Source of the DNA: Pyrenula massariospora
Taxonomy: Eukaryota > Ascomycota > Eurotiomycetes > Pyrenulales > Pyrenulaceae
NCBI GenBank assembly: GCA_021030905.1
Contig: JAGFMI010000005.1
Location: forward strand, 496,001-560,000
Direction: 5' to 3'
DNA: 64,000 nucleotides
A model generated the notes under the pieces. The model was not told the DNA's origin, ran no database searches, and saw only the letters and a list, made by a program, of their open reading frames with translations. The translations under genes and the position numbers were made by a program. Shown piece after piece: positions 23,981 to 35,500 of the stretch; the first letter of the stretch is position 1, and each line of letters opens with the position of its first letter.

Positions 23981-24269
23981 CGCAGTCCGGCTATCTTTTT
24001 CGTATTGATATTGCTCTCATATTCCATTCCGGGCCGCGCAAGATCTAGCTTATCGTTCTAAACTAAGTCTTGGCTGTAAGGTATGCGCGTTCTTTAGGTG
24101 GGGAAAGAATGACCCTAGCGGATTCCTCAAACGGCAGATAGTCGGTCTGGAGTGACAGTATTCTTAGACGTCAACAACTCAGAGATTTTATCTTTAACCT
24201 TTGAATCTTTTGCTCCGCTATTCAACATACTTAGCTCTGTCCATTCGATTTCTGGACAAATTGCCCGAC

Positions 24270-25200
24270 ATGAGGTTTCTTTGTCTCCACGGTCATGGCA
24301 CGAACTCGACCGTTTTAGAAGCTCAATTAAGCCCGATTCGGGCTCTTCTTCCAGCAGATTGGCAATTTGAGTTTCTTGATGGAGAAATGGAGGTTCCACC
24401 AGCAAGTGGTAAGCTCGAAGGAGAAACGCATCGTTGATTTGACGTTGACTTGTCAAGGTATCGATGCCATTTTTCCAGGCCGTAAGTTTTATTCAACAGT
24501 TCAGAATATGAATGTCTTGGTAACAATTCCAGCGTTTCTTTGCTATCATGGCGAACCGATTCCCGAGGATGTTCAGGCCGCATACGACCTGGTCATGGAT
24601 GTTGTTCATGAAGAAGGGCCATTTGACGGAATCCTTGGGTTTTCGCAAGGGGCTGCCATTGGAGGAACGATTATGCTCACCGAGGCTCTCAGGAACCCTG
24701 GGAAACAGCCATTCAAGATGGGTGTATTCCTGAGCAGCACAATGCCATTCGACTTTGGATCCGGCATTCTTCGGCTAAAGGATGATGGGGTGAATGGATT
24801 GATGGCGACTCATCTCGACGACAATTTCCGAGAATTCAATTCCGAGAAGGGCAAAGTCAACTGGATGACCGATTGCAGGTCGAAGGGCGTTATTGATGAA
24901 TTTCAGGCTCGACGTCAGTCATATCAGCATCTCCGAAATGGGAGTGTTGAAGTTGACGTGCTCTTACGTTACAATCCGACCACACACGCGCAAAGGCTCC
25001 GTCTGCCTACCGTCCACGTGATTGGCACAAAGGATGATTACGCGGATCATGGAAGGGATCTGTACGGGATGTGTGATGCTCGTCAGGCAACTCTCATCAG
25101 TCATGACGGAGGGCATCAGCTGCCTAGGCATACAATATCCGTGGCAAAGATTGCCGACGCTATCATGAGAGCCGTTGAACAGGTGCGATGCCAATCATAG
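24270..25200 (+). CDS. FSH1-type serine hydrolase, candidate polyketide release enzyme
   Basis: This is an alpha/beta-hydrolase of the FSH1/ovarian-cancer-gene-2-like family, 276 residues, probably cytosolic. It has three exons (24270-24408, 24458-24481, 24533-25200) with introns of 49 and 51 bp. The start at 24270 gives the family's usual opening MRFLCLHGHG, with the oxyanion-loop HGHGTN. The nucleophile is Ser92 in LGFSQGAA. GTKDDYADHG supplies the likely acid and SHDGGHQLPR the histidine. The second exon is only 24 nt and completes the FPGPF motif. It diverges from the PKS across a shared promoter region. Family members in fungal clusters hydrolyse or transfer acyl chains from PKS proteins. 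Because this PKS lacks a release domain, that is the natural role here, but it is inference. Confidence 0.93.
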
Positions 25201-26053
25201 AATAGCGCTCAATTCTAGAGAGGATCCCAAAGAGGCCGAGAACGGAATGAACACGTATTTGGTCTTTGAAGATAATAGACCGTCTGCCGTCTAACTTAGC
25301 TTTGTCCCGAGGAAGTTGACATGATGGTGCTGTAGTTTCCCAGATTGGAGACGTCCAAGCCTTGGTCTCATTAGTGCCATATTTAGCATCGGCGGCCGAC
25401 TGGCTAATAATCAGATGGCGAACCTCTTCTGATCCAGCCCTGCCAGCGTTGTGCCCCACTTAAGACGCTGAGATCATTGGAGCATAAAGTTTCATACACA
25501 GGCGCCAAGATTCCTGAAGCTAGCTAGGGAGTGCCGCTCTGCCGTTATCTCTGGAACATCTGCCGGTAACTGGGAAGGCGCATTCCTTGTTCTCCGACCG
25601 ACGGTGCTGGCGTTAATACCCCCTTTCAGCAATCAGCGGCGCTGACTCGCTGAGAGCGGGCCTTTGCGGGGGCGGTCGGCCTCCTGCGGCGAGCATTCTC
25701 GGGGCGCTCTTCCGCGCCTTTTCCGGGCCGAGGCCGCTTATTGCTAAAGGGGGCCATTCACCAGGATAAGGGATGAGTTCTCATACATTTTATTACGATA
25801 GCTCCACAGTCTCACCTGCGTCCACGCCGCTTGCCCGACATAGCGGGTTCTTCCCGTCTGTTCGAAGTAAGAATTCATGGGAACCCAATTTGGAGTCGTA
25901 GGTCTGGCTCTCAGATGCCCGGCGCGCAAGATCAGTCTACTCTTTCCGTAGAGTGACCAGGCAATTTGTTCAAGTAGATGGAACGGTCGGCAGCTCTTGC
26001 TAATCTCCTTCAAACCTTCTCTCTTCCACTAGACAACATCGAGATCATTAACG
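25201..26053. other. Intergenic between hydrolase and P450
   Basis: This 853-bp gap between two plus-strand genes should include the P450 promoter. It contains the MITE-like element at 25619-25753. Other frames in it (up to 98 codons) show no family motifs. Confidence 0.5.
25619..25753. mobile_element. MITE-like short element with imperfect terminal inverted repeats
   Basis: A 135-bp GC-rich stretch is bounded by inverted repeats of about 22 bp. The left end reads CCCCCTTTCAGCAATCAGCG and the right end, reverse-complemented, reads CCCCCTTTAGCAATAAGCG. They differ by one gap and one or two substitutions. No coding capacity and no clear target-site duplication are seen. A non-autonomous DNA transposon is the simplest reading; a chance palindrome is less likely given the length. 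Confidence 0.5.
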
Positions 26054-28019
26054 ATGGATAAAATAGAAGGGCACATCGAAAGGCAAAATAGCGCACATCA
26101 TTCCCTAAGCCGTCTCCTGCCCCTTCTTACCATTTCAAATTTCCTAGCATTCGTGGCTTTGTTCCTAGTTGTCTATAATGTAGGCTCTGCTATCTACAAT
26201 ATCACTTTCCACCCACTCGCCAAGATTCCTGGGCCTAAGCTCGCCGGTGCCACCAAATTGTACCAAACTTTCTGGTCTGTTTACCAAGGTAAAAGCATAT
26301 ATTACTGCAAGATTGAAGATTTGCATCAAATATATGGCGAGTTTGGACTCAATGGACGTCCCAGATCTTTTCTAACTAAGCACAGGGCCAATTGTTCGCA
26401 TTACACCGTCCGAGGTCTCCTTGTATGATCCAGATGACTACGAGAAGATATACTTTATTGGCACCAAGTACTACAAGAGCGCTGAGCATTATGGACCCTT
26501 CGGCGCTCCAACTGGAATGTTTACCGCGGTCGATAATTCGCTCCATGCAAGAAGAAGAGCGCCGATGAATCCGTTCTTCTCAAAAAAGGCGGTGCTAAAA
26601 GTCGAGAATGTGGTCCAGGAAAAAGTCAAGACACTTTGCGAGAGACTCGAGACCGAACTCAGCGCTCATCAAGTTGCACCTTTACATCACATGTTCAATG
26701 CACTCAGCATTGATGTCGCGTCTGATTACGTCTTTAGCCGCAGCTTCGATTTCCTTTATACCCCAACATTCGCAAGAGAGTTCACAGTAAGTCTCTAATT
26801 TTTTTTGGGTACCATTATGAATCATCGAAGTTTGTTTTCAATCGCGATTTGATGCGATACTTCGAAACATTTTTGAATGGTCTCACGCTCCGTGAAAAAC
26901 GAAAAGGTTTCCCCAAACACTGACTGAGAACGAAGTCCATGATCCGTGATGTTCTACGAGCCTTCTGGATCATGGTCTTGTCACCTCTCGTCCGCGCAGT
27001 ACTCATGGGGTTACCTCATTTTATTACAGATATCCACCCCTCCATCAAAGGCTATCATCAACTTTTCAATGTAAGCTTAGTTTCCAAAACCGAAAAAAAG
27101 CAAAACCCTCTAACAAGTACAAGGATACGCATAAGTTGGTTTTGAGGGTGATTAATGAAGTTGACTCTGGCAAAACACCTATTCAACGACTCTCAATATT
27201 CCACACTCTCTTGGATCCGCCGATAACAGACGAGTACAAGAAACCAAAGGATTATAAGAAACCATCATCCATGCAGCTCACCGATGATGGAGTGAGCATC
27301 CTGGTTGCTGCGGCATTCACTACCGGAAACGCCATGACACTGTCAGCATACCATGTGCTGAATGACAAAGCGGTCTATTCTCAACTTCGGGACGAGCTTT
27401 TGCGCCTTTTTCCGGTGAAACCGGAGAAGCTCGATTATCAGTCCGTGGAAAAGCTTCCATATTTAGTAAGTCATTGATCAAGCACAAAATCGCGCGTGTT
27501 GGTGCTAAGAAAACTTAGACCGGGTGCGTCAAGGAAGGGCTTAGACTCTCATATGGCGTCATCGGCCGTCTTCCGAGGGTGGTACCTGCTGGTGGTGCTG
27601 TGTTTAATGGATATACTCTTCCTGCAGGATGCAAGGTCGGAATGTCTAGCTGGATGATGCATCGGCACCCAAGAATTTGGCCACAGCCTGAAAAGTTCGA
27701 TCCAACACGCTGGACTGATCCTGCAGAAGCGAAGCGACTTAACAAATACATGGTCGCGTTTGGAAAGGACAGTCGCCAATGTATCGGTATGAAGTAAGTC
27801 TCCAAGATTTAAAGTATGGCTTCCGGAATGGTACTGATTTCAACTTCCAGCCTCGCTATGTGTGAGCTGTATGTAATGATTGCGACTCTGGTCCTTAGGT
27901 TTTCTGACCTCGAAGTCTATGGAATGAGTGATAACGACCTTGTCTACGACGATCATTTCTCTGGGTACCAGCAGAGGCAGTGCCATGAGCTCCAAGTCAG
28001 ACGGGCACTCAGTGCTTGA
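26054..28019 (+). CDS. Cytochrome P450 monooxygenase, polyketide tailoring
   Basis: This is a membrane-anchored heme oxygenase of about 542 residues. Exons are 26054-26336, 26386-26786, 26831-26879, 26961-27070, 27124-27465, 27519-27793 and 27851-28019. The N-terminus has one hydrophobic anchor (about 20-50) followed by HPLAKIPGPK. The K-helix is EGLRLS, the PERF region is FDPTRW and the heme loop is FGKDSRQCIG with Cys483. The I-helix region carries AAAFTTGNAMT where AGxDT is usual, so the threonine is present but the acid is not obvious. Intron 1 appears to be GC..AG (GCGAGT donor, CTAAC branch), the only choice that keeps YGPIVRI in frame. The 49-nt third exon and its 81-bp following intron are less certain. 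It resembles trichodiene-oxygenase-like fungal P450s. Oxidation of the PKS product is inferred from position. Confidence 0.9.
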
Positions 28020-28777
28020 GAAAGTGTTCAATTCAAAGACACTCTTTCGAATGCGCGGAGAGTATCATCTGCACATGGACTAAACTGGGAGGAGATAGTG
28101 AGCAAACCAAAAGAACGATCGAACGCCATGAAAGTAGTCTTAACAGATGGTATTATTTCACGCTTGAATCCGTATACAAAGTGAGAGTTCAGTATAAGCA
28201 ATCTTTTCAGAGTACAATTCAAAGGCTTTCAGAATCGCTAAGGCTCGAACAAACCTGTCATTAATTTAAAGGCGTAAAGTATATTGTTCCAGGCCGTCAG
28301 GCCAAGTCAGCGAGGCCATGCATGGCGATGAGAAGTCGGTGGAAATCGAAAGCCGCTTGCTCCTTTCAAGGCTTGACTGGATCCATACCAAAAACCACTG
28401 AATCCTTACCTGTGTTGCTTTCGATAGTCCTGGATGCAGCGGCCAAAGAGCGGGCTGGCCCCGTTGCCTAACGGCGCCCTTCGGCCTTAGTACCCGGCGC
28501 GGGTCCGGGCTGGGCTAAGAACGTCTTCGCCTCCTTCGAAGACAAAGATCAAGCCGCTGAAGATGAGGCCCATAGAGCATTTTCCTAAAACTTGTCCGAT
28601 GGGGGAAAAGCTGCGTATATACCTGTGGTCCAGCCCTTCAGCCTAACAGTCTTGGCTGAACCCGCCAAGTAAAGTATTCCTACCCCCCCAAAAGATCCCA
28701 CTCGTGATACAGCGTAAGCTCTTAAGGATGCCTTGTAAGTCTGATCATTATTTCATTGTGCCCTTGCATATTTTCAG
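28020..28777. other. Intergenic between P450 and DUF7053 gene
   Basis: This 758-bp stretch has no supported gene. A GC-rich patch at about 28440-28520 contains both shared words, GGCGCCCTTCGGCC at 28473 and GCGGGTCCGGGC at 28499. A splice acceptor (TTTTCAG) ends at 28777, so a short first exon of the DUF7053 gene may lie in the last few hundred bases. Confidence 0.45.
28473..28510. repeat. GC-rich patch carrying both dispersed words
   Basis: It contains exact second copies of the 14-mer at 13082 and the 12-mer at 23969, 12 bp apart. This links those two patches to one repeat type, although the flanks do not align well by eye. Confidence 0.5.
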
Positions 28778-29323
28778 GTGGAAAGACTAAAGACTGGACT
28801 TGCTGTTGAAATAGTCTTTGCGACATCCAGCAAGCTGATCCATCGATTCTCACTTCCACCGACGGCATCCTTTTCTTCGGCCATTGCCATCCTTCGCGAC
28901 CATGACTGGCTTATCCGTCTCGACCCCGAGCTCGTTTCATACACGCTCTCCGATGCTTCCAACTTCAACAACCCAGCAGCAGAGAAGGAAGAAATCTCAA
29001 GGACGAAAATATACAAAGTCATAGATCACATGAGCGGGATTCCCAAATCAATCTATGACGCAAAAGTCAACATTGAGATACAGATCACCGACGTGGACGA
29101 TGGAGTTGACTTCCTGGTTCATGCACCGATGGGAGTGGTACAGAAGGCAAAGTGGCGGGTTGTTAATGACGTTGACAAGCCAGGGGTGTGGCAGCTCAGT
29201 ATCGAGACAGAGATAACATGCTCGAGGCTGTTGATGGGAATTGTAAAGGGCAAAGGTGAGACGAATGTGCCTATTATGGGGCAGACTTTGATAGAGTTAT
29301 TGGAAAAGGACAACCGGGACTAA
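28778..29323 (+). CDS. DUF7053 (SRPBCC-like) protein, 5' end unresolved
   Basis: This is a small protein of about 181 residues matching the fungal DUF7053 family, thought to have a START/SRPBCC-like fold. Family marks are the opening FATSSKLIHRFSLPP, then DHDWLIRLDPEL, a KIYKVIDHM strand, the paired-aspartate DVDDGVDFLVHAP turn, and the C-terminal CSRLLMGIVKG helix. No ATG begins this frame: it opens directly behind a good TTTTCAG acceptor, so one short upstream exon should supply the start. The nearest ATG (28728, ATGCCTT before GTAAGT) is in the wrong phase. Either the first exon is elsewhere or the gene is decayed at its front. Its function is unknown; family members are seen in fungal metabolite clusters. 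It ends 222 bp before utp20. Confidence 0.7.
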   Translation: MERLKTGLAVEIVFATSSKLIHRFSLPPTASFSSAIAILRDHDWLIRLDPELVSYTLSDASNFNNPAAEKEEISRTKIYKVIDHMSGIPKSIYDAKVNIEIQITDVDDGVDFLVHAPMGVVQKAKWRVVNDVDKPGVWQLSIETEITCSRLLMGIVKGKGETNVPIMGQTLIELLEKDNRD

Positions 29324-29545
29324 GAAGAGACAAGATAGTATCGCTAGTAGTAGCACGCTTTTCCAAATTCAGTAGCCGTCAAGCACGTCCGTGACGCAAA
29401 GGCGGTCTGCGGGGAACTTTTTAATTCTGCCATCTCCACAGCTCTGAATTTCTGCAAACGTACCCCGATGTTGTGCAGACCGAAACGCTGCTCTTCTCCC
29501 ATAGCTGCGACTAGTTGACCGCGATATGCCTTCTGTCATTCCACT

Positions 29546-32500
29546 ATGGTGGCAGCCACATCGAAAAAGCCCTCGAAGGCTTCCCTACATATCAGAGCTG
29601 GCGGTACCACAACCAAGAAGAATCATAAATTTGAGCCCTTCTCTCAGCGCATCGCCAGATTGAGGATCGATCCTATCCATCGCACGAGGAGCAACTCGCT
29701 TGCGATCGCTAATCACGCCAGCGAATCTCATTTCAGAGCCTGCCTCGACCATTGGAAAGACCTCAATGTCACTAAAACATTCACCGAGTTCTGTCGAACC
29801 GCCAGTCCACTGTGTGAAAGCCTGCCGCAACTGCTCTACCACGCAGATAAACTGTATCAACTTTTGTCGGAATCCATTGGGAAAAGAGATGTTCTAGCTG
29901 CGGAGCCACTGTTTAGCCTGCTTGCAGAGTTCGCGCACGACCTTGGTGCGAGCTTTGAGAAATACTTTCTAGAAGCAGTATCTTTAGCGGCGTCGGTCGC
30001 AGCGAGTCACGATGCCCCAGAGGTCATTAAGTGGAGCTTTACATGCTTAGCATGGATTTTCAAATTCCTGTCAAGGCTCCTCGTGCCCGATCTTCGTCCA
30101 CTCTTCAATGTAATGCTTCCATACCTTGGCAACGTTCGGCAGAAATCACATGTCATTAGATTTACAGCCGAGTCGATAGTATACCTACTGCGTAAGGCTG
30201 CTTCAAAATATGAATACAATCCAAAACCACTGGATAATGCCGTCTCTTTCCTACTGGAAGCTCTTGCCAATGTCCAAGATGGGCGAGACCGGCAATCCTT
30301 ATCTAAAAGTCTTATGACACTATTTTCCGAAGCTATTTCTGGCGTTGAAAGCAGCCTGCACTCAAGCGGATCTTCTCTGTTCAGGTGCTTGCTTATTCAA
30401 GCGTGTGAAGATGCGAACGCCGTTCCCTTACGCATTCCTGTCATCAAAGGAACGCTTATCAATCTCATCCACAAATCAAATGCGGCAGGCATTCTGCCTG
30501 CAGCGGAAACAGTTTGGAACTATTGTAGCCAAATTCGCATATCCGATCAAAAGCAGCTATCTTGTCTAGTGGAGCTATTGCTTGTACTGGTTGCCACTCG
30601 CAAGGGCTCGAGAATTGGAAGCTGGAAAGCTTCGCATGAGAGTGTGATTATGATCCTCACCGCGTCACATAAGCCACTCGAAGTATCGAAAGAGCTATTG
30701 GCAAGGGTTCAAATACTGGTTGCACAATCGATAGTTGCATCTCCTATGAGCGACCTGCTTCCAGTGCTGAATGTTTATGTTGATGCTATGTTAAGCGAGC
30801 ATAATTCAACTCAGTTCCTGTTTTGCGCCAATTTGGTTGCTGACCTAGACCAAGAACGATTTCAGAAGCTCCTGCTATCTCCTCTGCAACAATTTGTCGC
30901 TTCCCATTGGCAGGACAGCCCGATCGGCCTATGTCATTTAGTTCGGCAGCTGCAAACAGCTGAGACTCTAAATTCACGACACTGGCTTTCCTTCTTGAAC
31001 CAAATCCCATCAGCTTGGGAAGACTGGATGCTACAGATCGTTGAGTCAAGTGTAAGTACTATGACTGAGGTGGCTCTACAAGATACACTGCTTCATAACC
31101 TCTGTATCATGTCTTCATCAAAATCGTTGCGTCCTCGTCTTTCGCGCATCCTCCATGGGAGAATTATATGTGCTCTGGCTTCGGCTTCCTGCAGGAGTCT
31201 TGAGAATGACTTTGCCGTAGGCCAAGGGTTGAAAGCTTATATTCGGGAAGCCATGAAACTTGCATCGCTCGACAAGAACTTATTCCACCCGTTAATTGAT
31301 GCGGCCTCTGGGTGGCATGACTATGCCCCATTTCTAGAAGGTTTAGCGGAATACTTCGCTGCAGTTTCTGGTTATGATGTATTAGCCAGAGACCGGCAAG
31401 AGTCTCTGGCGAAAGTTTTGATTGAGAACCTCCTCCGGCCCGAGTTGCGGTTGAGATTGTCATCATTGGAGCTTTTGAAGAGGCTTTATGGGAAGGACAA
31501 TAGCCCAGTCGAGGAGGCGCTCTCGACGGCAAGCGAGATATTGAATACTCCTTATAGCCTTCACACGGTTCGTCAGACATCAATGATGGTGCGGAGACTA
31601 CCTGCTCTGCAAAAGCAGATCGATCAGGGATTGGCGGCACTCAACATTATTCCTCATTTGTGCCTTGGCATGCTGACAAGTAACGTACCGCAGTTGGTTG
31701 ATGACATATGTCAGGTTATTTCTGCTGTATGTGAAGAGAGGGCTACAGAAGATGCGGTAGCTTCTGTCGTATTGGCATGGTCAGCCGCAGATCCTCAGGT
31801 TAGCATACTGAAAAGCAGTACTGCTCCAGAAGCAGCAGAGTCTGAGCCGCAGGAACTATTGACTGAGTTTCAATGCTTCAATCTTGAGCGCATAGAGAAA
31901 GCAGCCTCTCGTCGATTTTCAGAGTACCATAATATCGACCTGAGCCTGGTAGCTGCGTTTGAGGTAGAAAATCGGGATTCGATCACTGGAACTACCTTTT
32001 TGAGATCGGTTGCTCTACGTGTACTCAATGCCTTACCAAGTCTAGCGGAAAAGAGGTCTAAAGTCGTCGTTCCATTGTTATTATCATCAATCTCTGATGG
32101 TCCAATTGAAGAGGAGAGAAGCAACTCTCGAATTAAGCCAGAGATGCGAAATGAAATCAGCAATGTCAGCCCGTGGACTCCGGTCGACAGAAAAGCCATT
32201 CTTCAGGTCTTTAGTCAGTTTGTCAATCCGAAGGCTCTCTATCGATCATGTGACGTCTACCACTACCTCCTCAATTCTCTCACAACGGGAGATAACGAAA
32301 CACAGAAGCTCGCGCTCAAAGCCATAGGAACCTGGAAATCGGCAGCTGTGAAACCCTATCAAGAGGAGATCACTGACCTTGCTGACGGGGCAAAACTTAA
32401 AGAACAGCTAACAAAGCTGCATGAAGATAAAATTGGAAGCTCGTTCATTCAAGCAGAGCACCGTGAAGAAGTAGTTCCCATCATCCTCAGTGTGTTGTAC

Positions 32501-35500
32501 GGACAGATGCTCAACAAAGGCGGTGCTCGAGGTAGCAGAGGCGACCAAGAAGACAAGCGCAAAGCGATTCTGCGTGCAATTTTCAGGATGCGGAATCATG
32601 ACATCGAGCAATTCATCTCTATTGCATTGGGTCCGTTGGCCAATCAAGACATTTCTATAGACGCTCCTACCAGGAATACTGATTTGAGACGGGACTTACT
32701 TTCGAATCAACAACAATATGGATTGCTCAACATGGTGCTCTCTATTCTCGAAACACAGAAAGCAAATATAGCTCAATACAGTGAAAGGCTTTTGAATGCT
32801 ACTCTGTACTGTCTCCTGCAAGCTTGCTGGACTTCATCAACGCGTGGCGGAAATACGGTTGACAAGAACAAAACTTCTGACAGTCTATCCCGAAGGAATA
32901 GACGTACAGGCATACAGTGTCTGAATCTCTTGTTCAAGACTTGTCCTGACCTTAACTGGGAGCGTTATGTGCCTCTTATTTTCTCTGAGCTTGTCACTCC
33001 GCGACTTGACGACTTCCCCATCGAGACTGCACAGGGCATCTCTGGACTCCTACAGCTTTTTTCAACTTGGGCCTCTTCCCCCTCCTATTTCCCTTTCTTA
33101 GCAGAGTATGAGACTTCGCTTTTAGACGTCCTGATTGACTGTGTCCTCGTTCCATCTGCGCAGGACAGCGTGAAAATCTTCATACTCGACCAGATATTTA
33201 CCCAACTGGCCCACGGCCTGCGTCAGTCATTGCAAGAGTCAGACCATATAGGAATTTCAGGTTCGACAGAAATCTACAATAATGTCCTAAATCCGCACAT
33301 GGGACACATATTAACACAGCTGTCACTACTCATTGAGAAGGCCGAAAACATTGCGCTATTGGACTCTGGTGTCAGCACACTTTGTTCATTAACTCATTTC
33401 GCAAACGCTCCATCTGTCGCCAGGAAAGTCTTAATTATAATTCCTAGACTTCTCTTACAGGACTTTCGGAGAATCAATCCTAAAATTAAGACGTTTCTTC
33501 TGCAAGCAATGCGGAATCTGCTTACAGTGCCGTCAATCGACATCGGACCGGAGTTACGGAGGACAATACTTGAATCTGTCTCGGTTTCATTTGGATACTT
33601 GAAGCTATATAGCAGCCGGAGCGTGTTGTGCGAAATTCTTACCCTCATCGCGGAAACTTCCCTCGACGCTAAAGCTGCTGAAATATGTGCTGATCTCAAT
33701 GCTCTGTCCACGGCTCGCCTTGACTCAATTGACTACGATAGAAGACTGGGCGCGTTCAATACGATCAATAAGGCCGCATCCGATCTGATTGCGTCAGCGC
33801 AATGGTTGCCAATCATTCAGAATCTGATTTTCTTTGCCAAAGATGCGGAAGATTTTGCCATTCGCTCTAATGCTATTGCTACTCTGAGGTATTCCATTGA
33901 GTACGACTACTCTTCCTGTGATAACTCAGCGGTGAATCTTATGCGAACGGTGCTGATGCCTGCGTTGAAGAAGGGAATAAGAGAAAAGTCGGAGACCGTA
34001 CGTGCAGATCATGTTGGGCTAATGGGACTTCTCGTGTCGAGGAGATCGGACTGGCCAGAACTCTCCGACATGGTTGGTCTCCTAGCTAATAACGACGAAG
34101 AGGCCTCTTTCTTTAACAACATCTTGCATATACAACAACATCGTCGTCTACGTGCTATACGTCGACTTGTCGGAGAGATCGAGCAGGGAAAATTGCGAAG
34201 CTCCAATATAACCTCATTCTTTCTGCCCCTTTTAGAAAGATTCATCTTTGACCAGGAGCTGGCGGAGAAGGATCACAGTCTCGTTGGGCAGAGTATTGAA
34301 GCTATTGGCATTTTGCTGAAGTGGGTCGAATGGCATCAATTCAAAGCTATCTTTCTGAAGTTCAAAAGACTCATGTTAAGCGAAGATCATGCTGAGAAGA
34401 ACACTGTCAGGCTTGTGACCACTGCAGCAGATGCCCTTCATCACGCTATCTCTTTAAAGCCACAAGGAGATTGCTTAGACGAAGAACAAGTAGATGTGAA
34501 TCCATCAGTGCCAAGAAGCCATTTATCGCTAACGTTACCGCCCATCGAGAAAATTGCTCCAGAACTCATGAAAACCATCATACCTGATCTTGCTTCGTTC
34601 GTGCACCACAAGGACGAGACGGAACTGAGTCTTCGAATACCAGTATGCCTTGCACTAGGGAAATTAGTAGTTGCACTGGATGCCAGCCAACAGGATCAGG
34701 TTCTACCTCCACTCTTCCTCGACATCGCTTGCATCCTTCGGAGTCGCTCTCAGGACTCCAGAGATACAGCACGGAGGACTCTTGGGGAACTCGTTGGAAT
34801 TCTGGGGCCGTCATGCCTGTCATTTGTCCTAAAAGAGCTTCGAACCGCCTTATCGAGAGGATATCAGCTGCACGTCCTTTCATATACAGTGCACTCAATC
34901 ATAGTCTCCAATGAGCAGCGATTGCAGCCTGGAGATCTCGATGAATGTCTTGAATCATTGGTGGCTATAGTGATGGATGATATCTTTGGCATGGTTGGAC
35001 AGGAGAAAGACGCAGAAGAATACACGAGCAAAATGAAGGAAGTGAAAAGCAGCAAGAGCTTTGACACCATGGAACTGCTTGCAAAATCCATTACAATAAG
35101 TCATTTAGTCAAGCTAATTACTCCGCTTCGATCATTACTGACAAACAGTCTAAGCCCGAAGCAGTCTCGTCAGATAGACGAATTATTTCGCAGAATAGGT
35201 GTCGGACTAACTCGCAACCCTGCAGCTGGAGCAAGAGACTCGCTTATATTCACGTACCAGCTCATCCAGACCTCTTATACATATGATACTTCTGGAATCA
35301 AAGGCTCATCTGCAGCAAAAGTGGTGAACGATCAACGAGTTCTCGCTCCTGTGGCATCTGATCATAGACCATTGAGTGGTGGAAGTAATATTGTTCCTCA
35401 CAAGCTAATGCGCTTTGCACTGGACACAGTCCGCTTGATCCTCCAAAAGCATGAGGCTCTCTGCACCGCCGAAAACGTCCATGGTTTCATCGCCATTATC

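Larger units (their letters stand above)
23017..24269. promoter_or_regulatory. Divergent promoter region between PKS and hydrolase
   Basis: This 1.25-kb region lies between the outward-reading PKS (minus) and FSH1-type hydrolase (plus) genes, so both promoters must be here. It holds the inverted repeat at 23462-23511, a smaller GGGCGGC/GCCGCCC inverted pair near 23605-23655, and a GC-rich patch at about 23960-23990. The part next to the PKS, up to 23166, is open in the PKS frame and is taken as leader. Confidence 0.6.
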
